Source: Haloactinopolyspora alba | GTDB lineage: Bacteria; Actinomycetota; Actinomycetes; Jiangellales; Jiangellaceae | NCBI RefSeq assembly: GCF_003014555.1 | Contig: NZ_PYGE01000008.1 | Location: 164,421-228,420 of the forward strand | DNA length: 64,000 nucleotides | Direction of reading: 5' to 3' | Shown here: positions 18,491 to 26,357 of the stretch, in pieces | How the letters are laid out: each line of letters begins with the position of its first letter | How positions within the stretch are numbered: position 1 is the stretch's first letter | Position numbers and translations under genes: made by a program | Notes under the pieces: model-generated | The model's input: only the letters and a program-made list of their open reading frames with translations | What the model was told of the DNA's origin: nothing | Databases searched by the model: none

Positions 18491-20293
18491 GTGCGCCCCC
18501 TTCCACTGACCGACCCCGGCATTCCGGACATCCGCTCCCGGCCGCGGTTCCTCGCATGGATCGCGGCGCGGCAATGGCGCACGCTCGCGTTCGGCACCGT
18601 TTTCGGCATCACCTGGATGCTCGCCCAGGCACTGATGCCCTGGGCCATCGGGCACGGCATCGACGGCATCGTCGCCGACGACACCGAATCCACCTGGCGC
18701 TGGGCGGCGCTGGTCGGTGTTCTCGGTGTCACGCAGGCGTTGTCCGGCATGATGCGTCACCGCGCCGCGGTCCGGAACTGGCTGCACGCGGCGTTCCGCG
18801 TCATCCAGCTGGTCGGCCGGCAGAGCGCGCGCGGCGGACCGGCGGTGCCGGCGACCATGCCCACCGGCGAGATCGTTGCCACCGCGTCCAGCGACTCCAT
18901 GCACATCGGGCACGCCATGGAGGTCACGCCGCGCTTCGCCGGGTCCGTGGTCTCGTACGTGGTGGTCTCGGTCATCGTGCTGCAGACCTCGGTCGCGCTC
19001 GGGCTGATGGTGCTCATCGGCGTCCCGCTGCTGGTCGTCGCCCTGGGGCCGCTGGTCCGCCCGCTTCAGCAACGCCAGCACGTCCAGCGCGAGGCGCTCG
19101 GCGACCTCACGGCGCTGGGCGCGGACACGGTCGGCGGGCTGCGGGTGCTGCGCGGCATCGGCGGCGAGAAAGTGTTCAACCGGCGCTACGCCGAACGCTC
19201 CGAGGCCGTCCGCGCATCCGGCGTGCGGGTCGCCAGCACGCAGGCGATGCTGGACGCGGTCCTGGTGCTGCTCCCGGGCATCTTCCTCGTGCTGCTCACC
19301 TGGGTCGGCGCCCGGCTGGTGCTGGACGGGACGGTGGAGCCCGGCGCGCTGGTCGCGCTGTACGGCTACGCCTTCTTCCTCGTGCTGCCGGTGCGCACGG
19401 CGGGCGAGATGGCCTTCGCGCTCACCCGCGCCGGTGTCGCGGCGCGCCGGGTGCTGCGGGTGCTGTCCGTCGAACGCGACGTCCGCGACGACGCCGATGC
19501 GGGAACGGACACCGGTGCGGGCAGCGACGACGACGGCAGGCCGCGACCCGCCGTCAACGGCGCCACGGTGTCCGGATCGCCGGTGACCGGCACCGACGCG
19601 GTAGCCACCGCCGCCGGCGAGCTCGCCGACCCGGCGACCGGCCTGCGGGCCGCTCCGGGTGAGCTGACCATGCTGGTGGCCGACGACGCGTCGTTCACCG
19701 CCGCGATCGCCGACCGGCTGGGCCGGCTGGTCCCCGAGGGCGGAGCGCTGCTCGACGGCGTCCCCGTCGACCGTCTCCCGCTGTCCGAGGTCCGCGGCCG
19801 GGTCGTCGTCAGCGAGCCGGAGCCGACGCTGTTCACCGGGACGCTGCGCAGCGGCCTCGACCCGCACGGCCGGCACGACGACGCCCGCCTCGTCGACGCG
19901 ATGACCACCGCGTCGGCCGGCGACGTCCTCGAGACGCTGCGCGCCGGGCTCGACTCGCTGGTCGAGGAACGCGGCCGGTCGCTGTCGGGGGGCCAGCGCC
20001 AACGCGTCGCGCTCGCCCGCGTGCTGGTCAGCGACCCCGAGGTGCTCGTGCTCGTCGAACCGACCAGCGCGGTCGACGCGCACACCGAGGCCGCCGTCGC
20101 CGAACGCCTGCGGGCGGCGCGGGCCGGGCGCACCACCGTCGTCGTCACCGCGAGCCCGCTGCTGCTGTCCACCGCCGACACCGTCGTCTGGTTCGACCGG
20201 GGACGCGTCGCCGCCACCGGCACCCACGACGAACTGCTGGCCACCACACCCGCCTACCGCCGCACCGTCACCCGAGAGGAGGAACCCGCGTGA
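18491..20293 (+). CDS. ABC exporter half-transporter with degenerate Walker motifs
   Basis: The 600-residue protein has six N-terminal transmembrane helices of the type I exporter fold (from RTLAFGTVFGITWMLAQALM to ALVALYGYAFFLVLPVRTAG). Its nucleotide-binding domain lacks a recognisable Walker A: the region near residue 394 reads LTMLVADDASFTAAIADRL with no GxxGxGKS. The Walker B aspartate is replaced (VLVLVEPTSAVD). The signature LSGGQRQRVALARV (about residue 498) is intact. It overlaps its partner gene by 4 bases. Together they form a heterodimeric exporter in which this subunit supplies the signature but not the ATP-binding P-loop. The substrate is unknown. Confidence 0.9.
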   Translation: MRPLPLTDPGIPDIRSRPRFLAWIAARQWRTLAFGTVFGITWMLAQALMPWAIGHGIDGIVADDTESTWRWAALVGVLGVTQALSGMMRHRAAVRNWLHAAFRVIQLVGRQSARGGPAVPATMPTGEIVATASSDSMHIGHAMEVTPRFAGSVVSYVVVSVIVLQTSVALGLMVLIGVPLLVVALGPLVRPLQQRQHVQREALGDLTALGADTVGGLRVLRGIGGEKVFNRRYAERSEAVRASGVRVASTQAMLDAVLVLLPGIFLVLLTWVGARLVLDGTVEPGALVALYGYAFFLVLPVRTAGEMAFALTRAGVAARRVLRVLSVERDVRDDADAGTDTGAGSDDDGRPRPAVNGATVSGSPVTGTDAVATAAGELADPATGLRAAPGELTMLVADDASFTAAIADRLGRLVPEGGALLDGVPVDRLPLSEVRGRVVVSEPEPTLFTGTLRSGLDPHGRHDDARLVDAMTTASAGDVLETLRAGLDSLVEERGRSLSGGQRQRVALARVLVSDPEVLVLVEPTSAVDAHTEAAVAERLRAARAGRTTVVVTASPLLLSTADTVVWFDRGRVAATGTHDELLATTPAYRRTVTREEEPA

Positions 20294-22047
20294 GCGCCCT
20301 GCCCGTGGCGTCCCCGGCCGAGGTTCGCGCCGAGGCACGCCGCCTGTTCCTGCGGCACCGCCGGCAGCTGTGCGCCGCGCTCGCGGTGCACGTCGTGGCG
20401 GCCGCCGCCGGGCTGGCCGGGCCGTTCCTGCTGGGCCGGATCATCGACAGCGTCACCCGGGACCCCTCCACCGGCCGGGTCGACCTGCTGGCGGCGCTGC
20501 TCGCGGGCTTCATCATCGTGCAGGCGCTGCTCACCCGGGTCGCCATCAACCGTTCACTGATCCTGGGTGAGCGGGTGTTCGCCGAGCTGCGAGAGACGTT
20601 CATCGCGCGCGTGCTGTCGCTGCCGCTGTCCACGGTCGAGCGCGCGGGTACCGGCGACCTGGTCGCGCGCACCACCGGCGACATCGACGCGATGTCGCGC
20701 ACGGTCCGCTTCGCCATCCCCGAGATCCTGGTCGCCGTGGTCACGACCGTGCTGACGCTCGGCGCCGCGGTCGTCGCCGGGCCGCTGGTCGCTGTGGGGG
20801 CAATCGTCGGCCTGCCGCTGCTCTACGCCGGCACCCGCTGGTACCTCAACCGTGCCCGCGACGGGTACCTGTGGGAGCGGGCCGCGTACGCGACGCTCGA
20901 CGGCACCGTCTCCGAGACCGTCGACGGCGCCCGCACCATCGAGGCGCTCGGGCTGAGCGAGGTCCGGGTCGCCCGCACCGACGACGACCTCCGCGAGGCC
21001 TACGCCGCCGAACGACGCACGCTGTTCCTGCGCACGGTCTGGTTCCCCACCGCGGAGATGGCGTACGTGCTGCCCGTCGTCGCCACCCTCGCCTGGGGTG
21101 CGTGGCTGGCCTCCGCCGGGCACGCCACGGCGGGGCAGGTCACGGCCGTCGTGCTGTACATGGTGCAGATCGTCGACCCGGTCGACCGGCTGGTGTCGTG
21201 GCTGGACGAGCTGCAGGTCGGCATGTCGTCGTTCGCGCGGGTCATCGGCGTCGCCGACGTGCCGCCGGACCGGCAGGCGTCCGGCGCCGAGCCCGACGGC
21301 GAGGACATCCGCGGCGACGACGTCCGGTACGCCTACGTCGAGGGACAGGACGTCCTGCACGGGGTTTCACTACGGCTGGCTCCGGGTGAACGGCTGGCGA
21401 TGGTGGGCCCTTCCGGGGCCGGCAAGTCGACACTGGGGCGGCTGCTGGCCGGGATCCACCCGACGCGCACCGGCAGTGTCGACGTCGGGGGTGTGCCGCT
21501 GGTCGATCTCCCGGTCGACCAGTTGCGCCGCGAGGTCGTCCTGGTCACCCAGGAGCATCACGTGTTCGTGGGCACGCTGCGCGACAATCTCGCGCTGGCG
21601 GCTCCGTCGGCCTCCGACGACGAGCTGCGGCACGCGCTGGCCGCCGTCGACGCGCTGGACTGGGCCGACGCGTTGCCGGACGGCCTCGACACGGTGGTGG
21701 GTTCCGGCGGCCACGTGGTCGGCCCGGCGTTCGCACAGCAGATCGCGCTGGCGCGGATCGTCCTGGCCGACCCGCACACTCTGGTGCTGGACGAGGCGAC
21801 GTCGCTGCTCGACCCCCGGGCCGCCCGGCACCTCGAGCGGTCACTGTCCGCGGTGTTGCGCGGACGTACCGTGATCGCCATCGCCCACCGGCTGCACACG
21901 GCGCACGACGCGGACCGGGTGGCGGTCGTCGAGGACGGCGTCATCTCCGAGCTCGGCAGCCACGACGAGCTCGTCGCGCGGCGCGGCGCGTACGCCGCCC
22001 TGTGGGAGTCGTGGCACGGCACGCCCGCGTCGGCCGAGGCCCGCTGA
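20290..22047 (+). CDS. ABC exporter half-transporter with degenerate signature
   Basis: The 585-residue partner has six transmembrane helices and an NBD with intact Walker A (MVGPSGAGKSTLGRLL, about residue 372), Q-loop (VLVTQEHHVFVGTL), Walker B with catalytic Glu (TLVLDEATSLLD) and switch His (IAIAHRLHTAHDADRV). The LSGGQ signature is missing: the aligned stretch near residue 476 reads VGPAFAQQIALARI. It complements the upstream subunit, so one ATP site has all motifs and the other has none. The gene starts inside the stop codon of its partner. The substrate is unknown; drugs, lipids or peptides are typical for the family. Confidence 0.92.
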   Translation: MSALPVASPAEVRAEARRLFLRHRRQLCAALAVHVVAAAAGLAGPFLLGRIIDSVTRDPSTGRVDLLAALLAGFIIVQALLTRVAINRSLILGERVFAELRETFIARVLSLPLSTVERAGTGDLVARTTGDIDAMSRTVRFAIPEILVAVVTTVLTLGAAVVAGPLVAVGAIVGLPLLYAGTRWYLNRARDGYLWERAAYATLDGTVSETVDGARTIEALGLSEVRVARTDDDLREAYAAERRTLFLRTVWFPTAEMAYVLPVVATLAWGAWLASAGHATAGQVTAVVLYMVQIVDPVDRLVSWLDELQVGMSSFARVIGVADVPPDRQASGAEPDGEDIRGDDVRYAYVEGQDVLHGVSLRLAPGERLAMVGPSGAGKSTLGRLLAGIHPTRTGSVDVGGVPLVDLPVDQLRREVVLVTQEHHVFVGTLRDNLALAAPSASDDELRHALAAVDALDWADALPDGLDTVVGSGGHVVGPAFAQQIALARIVLADPHTLVLDEATSLLDPRAARHLERSLSAVLRGRTVIAIAHRLHTAHDADRVAVVEDGVISELGSHDELVARRGAYAALWESWHGTPASAEAR

Positions 22048-22082
22048 CCGTTGCGGCGGGCCACGGGTTGCACTCCGCGCAC

Positions 22083-22253
22083 ATGGATGCAGAACGCTTG
22101 CGTGGGGCGCAGAATGCTCTCGACACAGAGGCTGCCGTCCTCACCCTCGACGAAGCCGCCTAGCAGGCACGGACCATAGCGGCGAGATCGTCGGTGACGG
22201 CCGATGACGTCACCGACACCATCGCACAGACACGTGCGGCACGCGGCGCGTGA
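22083..22253 (+). pseudogene. VapB-like antitoxin frame broken by an in-frame TAG
   Basis: One reading frame runs from ATG 22083 to TGA 22251-22253 and is interrupted only by TAG at 22161-22163. It would encode MDAERLRGAQNALDTEAAVL, then TLDEAA, stop, QARTIAARSS and VTADDVTDTIAQTRAARGA. The first part resembles the DNA-binding end of short antitoxins, and the tail could be the toxin-binding part. The final TGA overlaps the vapC GTG by 4 bases, the usual coupling in vapBC operons. The reading is inference. Alternatives are that the 19-residue frame from GTG 22194 is translated alone, or that the TAG is a sequencing error. Confidence 0.45.
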
Positions 22254-22645
22254 TCGTTCTCGACACCTCGGCGCTGGTCGAGTTCCTGGTCGGTGCGGAC
22301 GCCGTCGCGGCGAAGGTGCGGGACGGCGTCCGGGGTGAGCAGCTCGCCGCGCCGCACGCAGTCGATCTGGAGTGCGCATCGACACTGCGCGACCTCGTTC
22401 TCGGCCGTAAGCTCCCTGCAGACGAGGGCGGACGAGCACTCGAGCTCCTTCGTTCGATGAACCTACGGCGCTACGACCAACGCCTGCTGCTCACCAGAGT
22501 GTGGGAACTACGGCACAACATGTGGCCCTACGACGCCGCATACGTCGCATTGGCTGAGAGCTTGAACGTCGACCTCGTGACGGTGGACGAGAAGCTCGCG
22601 ACCACACCCGGCATCCGGTGCCATGTGCGCACCCTCCGCAACTGA
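22250..22645 (+). CDS. vapC: VapC-type PIN-domain ribonuclease toxin
   Basis: The 131-residue protein is a complete PIN domain. The four acidic metal-binding residues are Asp5 (IVLDTSALVEF), Glu41 (VDLECASTLRDLV), Asp95 (WPYDAAYVALAESL) and Asp113 (LVTVDEKLA). VapC toxins cut specific RNAs, often tRNAs, and are held inactive by a VapB antitoxin encoded just upstream. Here the upstream frame carries a stop codon, so the toxin may be unopposed, controlled in trans, or poorly expressed. Its GTG start overlaps that frame by 4 bases. No active-site residue is missing. Confidence 0.85.
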   Translation: MIVLDTSALVEFLVGADAVAAKVRDGVRGEQLAAPHAVDLECASTLRDLVLGRKLPADEGGRALELLRSMNLRRYDQRLLLTRVWELRHNMWPYDAAYVALAESLNVDLVTVDEKLATTPGIRCHVRTLRN

Positions 22646-22681
22646 CGGCCCGGGGCGACGGTGATCGCGCCGTCCGTCAGT
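22641..22681. terminator. Bidirectional hairpin between vapC and beta-mannosidase
   Basis: A nested inverted repeat with outer arms ACTGACG/CGTCAGT and inner arms GACGG/CCGTC sits between the convergent 3' ends. No U-tract is present, which is usual at this GC content. Confidence 0.5.
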
Positions 22682-25235
22682 CGAGCAGGTCGTTCGCCGA
22701 ACGCAGCACCGTCGGCGCGGTGAACGCCGCGGGGTCGAGCCCGTCCGGCGCCGTGACGAAGAACGACACCCGCTCCCCCGGCAACAGCGTCACCTTCATG
22801 TCGTCGACCCGGGCGTCCGGGTGCACCCTGTCGGCCAGCAGCGCGACGTCGCGCGTGAGGCCCCGCGCGGTGACGTGCACCCGGTATCCGCCGTCGACAC
22901 GCTCGGCCCCGGCCCGTAGATCCGGGGAGCTCAGCTCGGAGTCGCGGTACTCGGCGAAGAACCACCACGCCCGCTCGCCGCCCAGGGTCGCCAGCACGAG
23001 CTCGCCGTTCACGTCGGCGACCGACGCGACATCACCGGGAACGTCCAGCGTGTCCGTGCTGCGGGCCGCGACGTCCACCGGAACCGTCACCGTGGCCAGT
23101 TCGGCGCCGTCGTAGGACAGCCGCCGCAGCACGACGTCGCCGGTCCACGCCTGCGGGGAGTCGTTGACGATCGCCAGGGCGAGGCCGTCGGCGCCGCTGC
23201 CCGTGCTCGCCGGCAGCGACGCGCCGCGCCCGGCAACCGGCAGCGGCGACCGCGGCTGCAGCGTCAGCAGCCGGTCCGCGTAGGCATGTTTCAACGCGTA
23301 CAGCAGCGGTTTCGGACGACCGTCCCCGTCGACAGCGGACCACGACGTCACCGGCCAGCAGTCGTTCAGCTGCCACACCACGCTGCCGGCGCAGCGCGGA
23401 CCCAACGAACGCAGATGCTCGACCGCGACGCCGACGGCCACCGCCTGGTTGAGCGACATCGCCCAGTGCCAGTCGTCCATGTCGTCGGGCAGCGGGAGGT
23501 GGCGCACGAGTCCGTCGGTGAGCTTGTCGTTGCCGTTCGACGCCTTCTGGTGCACGATCATGCCCGGCGATTCCGGGGTGAGCGGGTCGTCCGAGATCGC
23601 CCGCCGCAGCGTCGACCATGTCGGCGGCCCCTGCCAGCCGAACTCGGCCACGAACCTCGGCCGGTACGCCCGGTAGTCCGGGTAGTCGCGCTGGTTCCAC
23701 AGGTCCCACAGATGCACCGCACCGTGGTCGGGATCGTTGGGGTGCACGTCCAGCGTCCCCGACCACGGACTGCCCGGGACGTACGGCCGCTGCGGGTCGA
23801 GCTCGGCCAACAGCCGCGGCAGCAGCTCCGTGTAGTAGCCCAGACCCCACGTCCGTCCGCGCAGCCGCGGCTCCCACCTCCAGTCGTGGAAACCCCAGAT
23901 GTTCTCGTTGTTGCCGCACCAGAGCACGAGGCTCGGATGCGGCAGCAACCGGGTGACGTTGTCGCGCGCCTCGGCCTCCACCTCGCCGCGCAGCGGTTCC
24001 TCCTCCGCATAGGCCGCGCAGGCGAAGGGGAAGTCCTGCCAGGTCATGATGCCGAGCTCGTCGCAGCGGGAGTAGAAGTCGTCGGACTCGTAGAGGCCGC
24101 CGCCCCAGACCCGCACCAGGTTGACGTTCGCCCATTCGGCCTGGTCGAGCCGTTCGGCGTACTGCCGCGCGCTCACCCGGTGCACGAACGCGTCGTCGGG
24201 GATCCAGTTGGCGCCACGGACGAACACCGGCCGGTCGTTGACCACGACGACGAACGGCGTGCCCTGATCGTCCGGCGTCATGTCCAGCCGGACGGTCCGG
24301 AACCCCACCCGGCCCCGCCAGTCGTCGCTCACCCTCGCGCCGTCGCCGACGGTCACCGTGACGTCGTACAGAGGCTGTGCACCGTGACCACGAGGCCACC
24401 AGCGCCGTACCCCTGGGAGCTCGACCTCGGCGACGGCTTCGGACCGGCCGGATGCGACCCGGACGCGCCGCGTGACCCCGTCCACGTCGACCGCGACCTC
24501 GGCCTCGGCATCCGCACCGGCACCGGCCGCCGGGTCGCGCCCGGCCGCGTCATCGGCCCACTCCAACTCGACGCCGACCTCGACCCGCCCGGTGTCGTCC
24601 TCGTCGACCGTGGCCACCGGTCGTACAGCGGCCAGCCGCACACCCGACCACGCGTGCAGCGTCACCGGGCGCCAGATCCCCACGGTCGCGGCGTCGATGC
24701 CCCAGTCCCAGCCGAAGTTGCACGCCATCTTGCGGATCGCGTTGTACGGATGGTGGTTGGTGTGTGGGCGGTATCCGAGCGCCAGGCTCTGCCGGTCGGC
24801 GTGCTTGACCGGCGACGTGAACGCCGCCACGAGCTCGTTCTCGCCGGGGCGCAGGACGTCGTCGACCGGTAGCCGATAGGTGCGGTGCTGGTTCGCGGTA
24901 CGCGCCAGCTCCCGGCCGTTCAGGGTGACGGTGGCCACCGTGTCCAAGCCCTCGAAGACGAGATCGTGGCGGTCGTGACCGTCCGGCGACCAGGTGAAGC
25001 GGGTGCGGTACTCCCAGTCGCACGATCCGATCCAGGCGAGCTTGCGCTCGTTGTCGTCCAGGAACGGGTCCGCGATGTCGCCGGCGGCCAGCAGATCGGT
25101 GTGCACGCACCCCGGAACCGTCGCGGGCACGTCCCGGCCCGCGAGCGGCCCGGGCACCGGGCCGCCCACCGGGCGCACCGTCCACCCGTCGTGCAGCCTG
25201 ACTCGTCCGTCGATCGTTGCGCCGTTCGAGGTCAC
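22677..25235 (-). CDS. Beta-mannosidase, glycoside hydrolase family 2
   Basis: The 852-residue enzyme removes beta-1,4-linked mannose from the non-reducing ends of mannan oligosaccharides and glycans. The N-terminal jelly-roll domain (VPATVPGCVHTDLLAAGDI, CDWEYRTRF) and NFGWDWGIDAATVGIWRPV are diagnostic of GH2 mannosidases. The acid/base Glu is in WCGNNENIWGF (about residue 441) and the nucleophile Glu in RFVAEFGWQGPP (about residue 530). No signal peptide is seen, so it is likely cytoplasmic. GTG 25235 is chosen because AGGAG lies 8 bases upstream; a much longer frame extends antisense into the reductase gene and is spurious. It is divergent from that aldo/keto reductase. Confidence 0.94.
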   Translation of the reverse strand: MTSNGATIDGRVRLHDGWTVRPVGGPVPGPLAGRDVPATVPGCVHTDLLAAGDIADPFLDDNERKLAWIGSCDWEYRTRFTWSPDGHDRHDLVFEGLDTVATVTLNGRELARTANQHRTYRLPVDDVLRPGENELVAAFTSPVKHADRQSLALGYRPHTNHHPYNAIRKMACNFGWDWGIDAATVGIWRPVTLHAWSGVRLAAVRPVATVDEDDTGRVEVGVELEWADDAAGRDPAAGAGADAEAEVAVDVDGVTRRVRVASGRSEAVAEVELPGVRRWWPRGHGAQPLYDVTVTVGDGARVSDDWRGRVGFRTVRLDMTPDDQGTPFVVVVNDRPVFVRGANWIPDDAFVHRVSARQYAERLDQAEWANVNLVRVWGGGLYESDDFYSRCDELGIMTWQDFPFACAAYAEEEPLRGEVEAEARDNVTRLLPHPSLVLWCGNNENIWGFHDWRWEPRLRGRTWGLGYYTELLPRLLAELDPQRPYVPGSPWSGTLDVHPNDPDHGAVHLWDLWNQRDYPDYRAYRPRFVAEFGWQGPPTWSTLRRAISDDPLTPESPGMIVHQKASNGNDKLTDGLVRHLPLPDDMDDWHWAMSLNQAVAVGVAVEHLRSLGPRCAGSVVWQLNDCWPVTSWSAVDGDGRPKPLLYALKHAYADRLLTLQPRSPLPVAGRGASLPASTGSGADGLALAIVNDSPQAWTGDVVLRRLSYDGAELATVTVPVDVAARSTDTLDVPGDVASVADVNGELVLATLGGERAWWFFAEYRDSELSSPDLRAGAERVDGGYRVHVTARGLTRDVALLADRVHPDARVDDMKVTLLPGERVSFFVTAPDGLDPAAFTAPTVLRSANDLLD

Positions 25236-25306
25236 GTGATCGCTCCTGGGTCGGTCCGTCGTCGATGTACCGCTGCGAGAAGCCGCCGACACCATCGTCG
25301 GAGCAC

Positions 25307-25327
25307 TTGACTTCGAGCACGCTCGAA
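25307..25327. promoter_or_regulatory. Palindromic operator overlapping a -35 element
   Basis: The perfect inverted repeat TTCGAGC-AC-GCTCGAA (25312-25327) lies between the beta-mannosidase and aldo/keto reductase starts. It overlaps TTGACT (25307-25312), a good -35 for the reductase. It looks like a repressor site, possibly of LacI or ROK type, that could control both genes. No regulator gene is adjacent. Confidence 0.5.
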
Positions 25328-25343
25328 CTGACAAGTTACCGAC

Positions 25344-26357
25344 ATGACAGCAACCACACGCACACTGGGACGCAGCGTCATCGAGGTCAGTTCGCTCGGC
25401 ATGGGTTGCTGGGCCGTCGGCGGGCCGTTCTGGGCGGGCACGAACCCGCTCGGCTGGGGTGAGGTCGACGACGACGAGTCGATCCGCACCGTCCGGCGCG
25501 CCCTCGATCTCGGCGTCACACTGTTCGACACCGCCGACGCCTACGGCACCGGGCACAGCGAGCGGATCCTCGGCCGCGCCCTCGCCGACCACCGCGACGA
25601 CGTCGTCATCGCCACCAAGTGGGGCAACACCATCGACGAGGAGACGCGCCAGCTCACCGGCACCGACCCCACCCCCGAGTACCTGCACCGCGCCGTCGAG
25701 GGGTCGCTGCACCGGCTCGGCACCGACCACATCGACCTGTACGAGCTGCACCTGAACGACCTGCCGATCCCCCAGGCGGAAGAGCTGCTCGGCACGCTCG
25801 AAGAGCTCGTCGAGTCCGGCAAGCTGCGCTGGTACGGCTGGAGCACGGACTACGCCGACCGGGCGGGCGCGTGGGGGCGTGAGGGGCGGCACTGCACGGC
25901 CGTCCAGCACGCCTTCTCGGTGCTGCACGACGCGGCGGCGGTGCTCGAGGCGTGCGAGACGCACCAGCTCGCCAGCCTCAACCGGAGCCCGCTGGCGATG
26001 GGGCTGCTCACCGGCAAGTTCACCGCGTCGTCGACGCTCGGACCGGACGACGTCCGCGGTGTCGCCCCCGAGTGGCTCGCCTACTTCCGCGACGGCCGGC
26101 CGGCACCCGAGTGGCTGGAACCGATCGCCGCCGTCCGCGAGGTCCTGACCGGCTCGGGGCGCACCCTGGCCCAGGGCGCCCTCGCCTGGATCTGGGCGCG
26201 AAGCGACGTGACCATCCCGATCCCGGGCGCCAGGACGGTCGCTCAGGTCGAGGAGAACGCGGGCGCGATGGAACACGGCCCATTGTCTGCCGACGAGTTC
26301 GCCGAGGTGGAGCGGCTCCTGGCGCAGCTGCGCGACCAGCCGGTCACGGCGATGTGA
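25344..26357 (+). CDS. Aldo/keto reductase
   Basis: This 337-residue NADPH-dependent reductase has a TIM-barrel fold. The catalytic tetrad is visible as the Asp and Tyr in LFDTADAYGTGHSERILG, Lys in VVIATKWGN, and His in YELHLNDLPI. NADP-binding features include PLAMGLLTGKF and the late IPIPGARTVAQVEENAGAM. Sequence features place it with the YhdN/Tas-like oxidoreductases; the substrate is unknown. The divergent beta-mannosidase and shared palindrome suggest a carbohydrate context, which is inference. The 3' end overlaps the convergent choD gene by 14 bases. Confidence 0.92.
   Translation: MTATTRTLGRSVIEVSSLGMGCWAVGGPFWAGTNPLGWGEVDDDESIRTVRRALDLGVTLFDTADAYGTGHSERILGRALADHRDDVVIATKWGNTIDEETRQLTGTDPTPEYLHRAVEGSLHRLGTDHIDLYELHLNDLPIPQAEELLGTLEELVESGKLRWYGWSTDYADRAGAWGREGRHCTAVQHAFSVLHDAAAVLEACETHQLASLNRSPLAMGLLTGKFTASSTLGPDDVRGVAPEWLAYFRDGRPAPEWLEPIAAVREVLTGSGRTLAQGALAWIWARSDVTIPIPGARTVAQVEENAGAMEHGPLSADEFAEVERLLAQLRDQPVTAM

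Noticed and set aside
25236..26276. Upstream 347-codon extension of the beta-mannosidase frame
   Set aside because: It is antisense to the aldo/keto reductase, and the GTG at 25235 has a proper ribosome site and the family N-terminus.
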